Source: Peptococcaceae bacterium UBA4997
Lineage (GTDB): Bacteria > Bacillota > Dehalobacteriia > UBA4068 > UBA4997
NCBI GenBank assembly: GCA_002398485.1
Contig: DGYV01000018.1
Location: 1 to 7,737 of the forward strand
Length of the DNA stretch: 7,737 nt
Reading direction: 5' to 3'
The notes under the pieces were generated by a model. The model had not been told where the DNA came from, did not search any database, and was given only the letters and a program-made list of their open reading frames with translations. Positions 6,254 through 7,737 of the stretch are shown piece after piece; position 1 is the first letter of the stretch; the number at the start of each line of letters is the position of its first letter. Both the position numbers and the translations under genes were made by a program.

Positions 6254-7737
6254 ATGACAAATGTACTAAGAAAGAGTATTGAAATTGCCGGACGTACGCT
6301 TACACTGGAAACAGGACGTATGGCCAAACAGGCAAGCGGTGCTGTTTTTGTCAAATACGGCAAAACCAATGTGCTGGCAACAGCTACGGCATCCCTTGAA
6401 CCAAGAGATGGAATAGATTTTTTTCCGCTTACCGTTGATTATGAAGAAAAAATGTATGCCGTGGGCAAAATTCCCGGTGGCTTTATCAAAAGAGAAGGCA
6501 GAGCCACTGAAAAAGCTATTTTATCCTCACGCTTGATAGACCGTCCCGTAAGGCCATTGTTTCCCAAAGCCTATCGTAATGATGTACAAATAGTAACTAC
6601 AGTTTTATCGGTAGATCAGGATAATCCGCCCGAAATTACGGCTATGGTGGGTGCATCAGCCGCTTTGCATATTTCTCATATACCTTTTGGTGGCCCTATA
6701 GCAGGTGTTGTTGTTGGTATGGTAGATGGCGAATTTGTAATTAACCCAACTGTTGCACAAAAAGAAAAAAGCACTATGCATATGGTGGTTGCAGGTACTG
6801 CTGATGCTATTATGATGGTGGAAGCAGGGGCACAGGAGGTTCCCGAAGCCACGATTTTGGATGGTATTATGTTTGCTTTTGAGGAAATAAAGCGTATTGT
6901 TGCTTTTATTGAAGAATTCCGCGCTGAAGCATTGGCTTTGGGCTTAGCAAAAGAGAAATTAGTTTTTGAAGCAAACACACTTAATGCCGAAACTGAAAAA
7001 GCTGTACGTGATTTTGGTTTTCAAAAGCTTAATGATGCGATACATCATTGTGCCGTAAATAAATTGGATAAGAAAACCCGTGAAGCTCTTTTGGATAACT
7101 TAAAAGCTGAAATCGCCGAAGCTTTCAGTGGAGAAGAATATGCTGAAGAGCGGGCTGTTATCCACAAAGCGATAGACAGCATGGAAAAAGAAGCATTCCG
7201 CATTATGATAGCCCGTGATAAGCTTAGGATAGATGGCAGGTCCATCACTGAAGTGCGTCCTATTACCTGTGAAATAGATGTTTTAGATTGTGTGCATGGT
7301 TCCGCATTGTTTACGCGTGGACAAACCCAGGTTTTGAATGTGCTTACACTTGGTACTATAAGTGATGAGCAGCATTTGGATGGTTTGGGCTTAGAAACAG
7401 GCAAGCGTTATATGCACCACTATAATTTCCCGCCCTTCAGCGTTGGTGAAACCCGCCCTATGCGCGGACCCGGCCGCAGAGAAATAGGCCATGGTGCTTT
7501 GGCGGAAAGAGCCTTGGAACCGGTGATCCCTTCTGTGGATGATTTCCCGTATACCTTACGTTTGGTTTCGGAAGCTATTGAATCCAATGGTTCTACCTCT
7601 ATGGCCAGTGTTTGCGGTTCCACACTTTCATTGATGGCTGCAGGTGTGCCTATAAGTGCCCCTGTTTCCGGTGTTGCAATGGGGCTTATAACTGATGGCG
7701 AAAATATGACTATTCTTACAGATATTCAAGGCATGGA
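6254..7737 (+). CDS. pnp: Polyribonucleotide nucleotidyltransferase (PNPase), 3'-truncated by window edge
   Basis: PNPase degrades RNA 3'-to-5' by phosphorolysis and works as a trimer in mRNA turnover. The frame is open from ATG 6254 to the window end (494 complete codons plus two bases), about two thirds of a typical protein of roughly 700 residues. The first RNase PH domain contains [11 protein letters not shown] (56-66), then [16 protein letters not shown] and [11 protein letters not shown]. An alpha-helical linker follows (about residues 215-315). The second RNase PH domain begins near [12 protein letters not shown] and includes [37 protein letters not shown] (Arg pair at 408-409) and [14 protein letters not shown] (about 443-456, phosphate-binding Ser/Thr). 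The catalytic Asp residues and the KH and S1 domains would lie past the edge. The start is set by AGGAGG (6243-6248), 5 nt upstream. It probably has its own promoter. Confidence 0.98.
   Translation, partial: MTNVLRKSIEIAGRTLTLETGRMAKQASGAVFVKYGKTNVLATATASLEPRDGIDFFPLTVDYEEKMYAVGKIPGGFIKREGRATEKAILSSRLIDRPVRPLFPKAYRNDVQIVTTVLSVDQDNPPEITAMVGASAALHISHIPFGGPIAGVVVGMVDGEFVINPTVAQKEKSTMHMVVAGTADAIMMVEAGAQEVPEATILDGIMFAFEEIKRIVAFIEEFRAEALALGLAKEKLVFEANTLNAETEKAVRDFGFQKLNDAIHHCAVNKLDKKTREALLDNLKAEIAEAFSGEEYAEERAVIHKAIDSMEKEAFRIMIARDKLRIDGRSITEVRPITCEIDVLDCVHGSALFTRGQTQVLNVLTLGTISDEQHLDGLGLETGKRYMHHYNFPPFSVGETRPMRGPGRREIGHGALAERALEPVIPSVDDFPYTLRLVSEAIESNGSTSMASVCGSTLSLMAAGVPISAPVSGVAMGLITDGENMTILTDIQGM

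Noticed and set aside
6676..7623. Three minus-strand open frames (67-119 codons) at the right end
   Set aside because: They are antisense shadows of pnp, whose + strand frame is continuous and carries all expected PNPase motifs.
1..7737. tRNA, rRNA, CRISPR array, defence or biosynthetic system
   Set aside because: No such signatures were found by eye; the window is otherwise filled by seven recognisable housekeeping genes.

Overview
This window is a slice of a bacterial translation and RNA-metabolism gene cluster, all on the + strand: infB (5' end missing), rbfA, a DHH-family phosphoesterase (nrnA type), truB, ribF, rpsO and pnp (3' end missing). The gene order, strong AGGAGG-type ribosome binding sites, AT-leaning composition and tight spacing fit a Bacillota (Firmicutes) genome. 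The Asn/Gln/Arg-rich repeats at the start of the IF2 fragment suggest a Negativicutes or Clostridia member, but this placement is a guess from memory and not a computed result.

Layout. Bases 1-5506 hold five genes separated by at most 33 nt or slightly overlapping (infB-rbfA-nrnA-truB-ribF), consistent with one transcript. They supply initiation factor IF2, the 30S maturation factor RbfA, a nanoRNase/phosphoadenosine phosphatase-type enzyme, tRNA pseudouridine-55 synthase and bifunctional FAD synthesis enzyme. A candidate sigma-70 promoter sits at the extreme end of ribF and drives a short leader, which can fold into a long hairpin ahead of rpsO (ribosomal protein S15). The hairpin's apical loop is complementary to the rpsO Shine-Dalgarno sequence, a plausible S15 autoregulatory element.

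The 388-nt gap between rpsO and pnp is the only non-housekeeping stretch. Its minus strand carries a 44-codon fossil resembling the C-terminus of an IS3-family transposase. A perfect 11-bp hairpin inside that fossil lies where the rpsO terminator should be. Downstream are one strong and one weaker candidate promoter, built around repeated AATTCTA/TAGAATT motifs, then pnp with its own strong ribosome binding site. The pnp reading frame is open to the window edge.

No new defence, mobile or biosynthetic system is visible. The points worth a second look are regulatory: the rpsO leader, the transposase-derived hairpin and the repeat-rich pnp promoter region.
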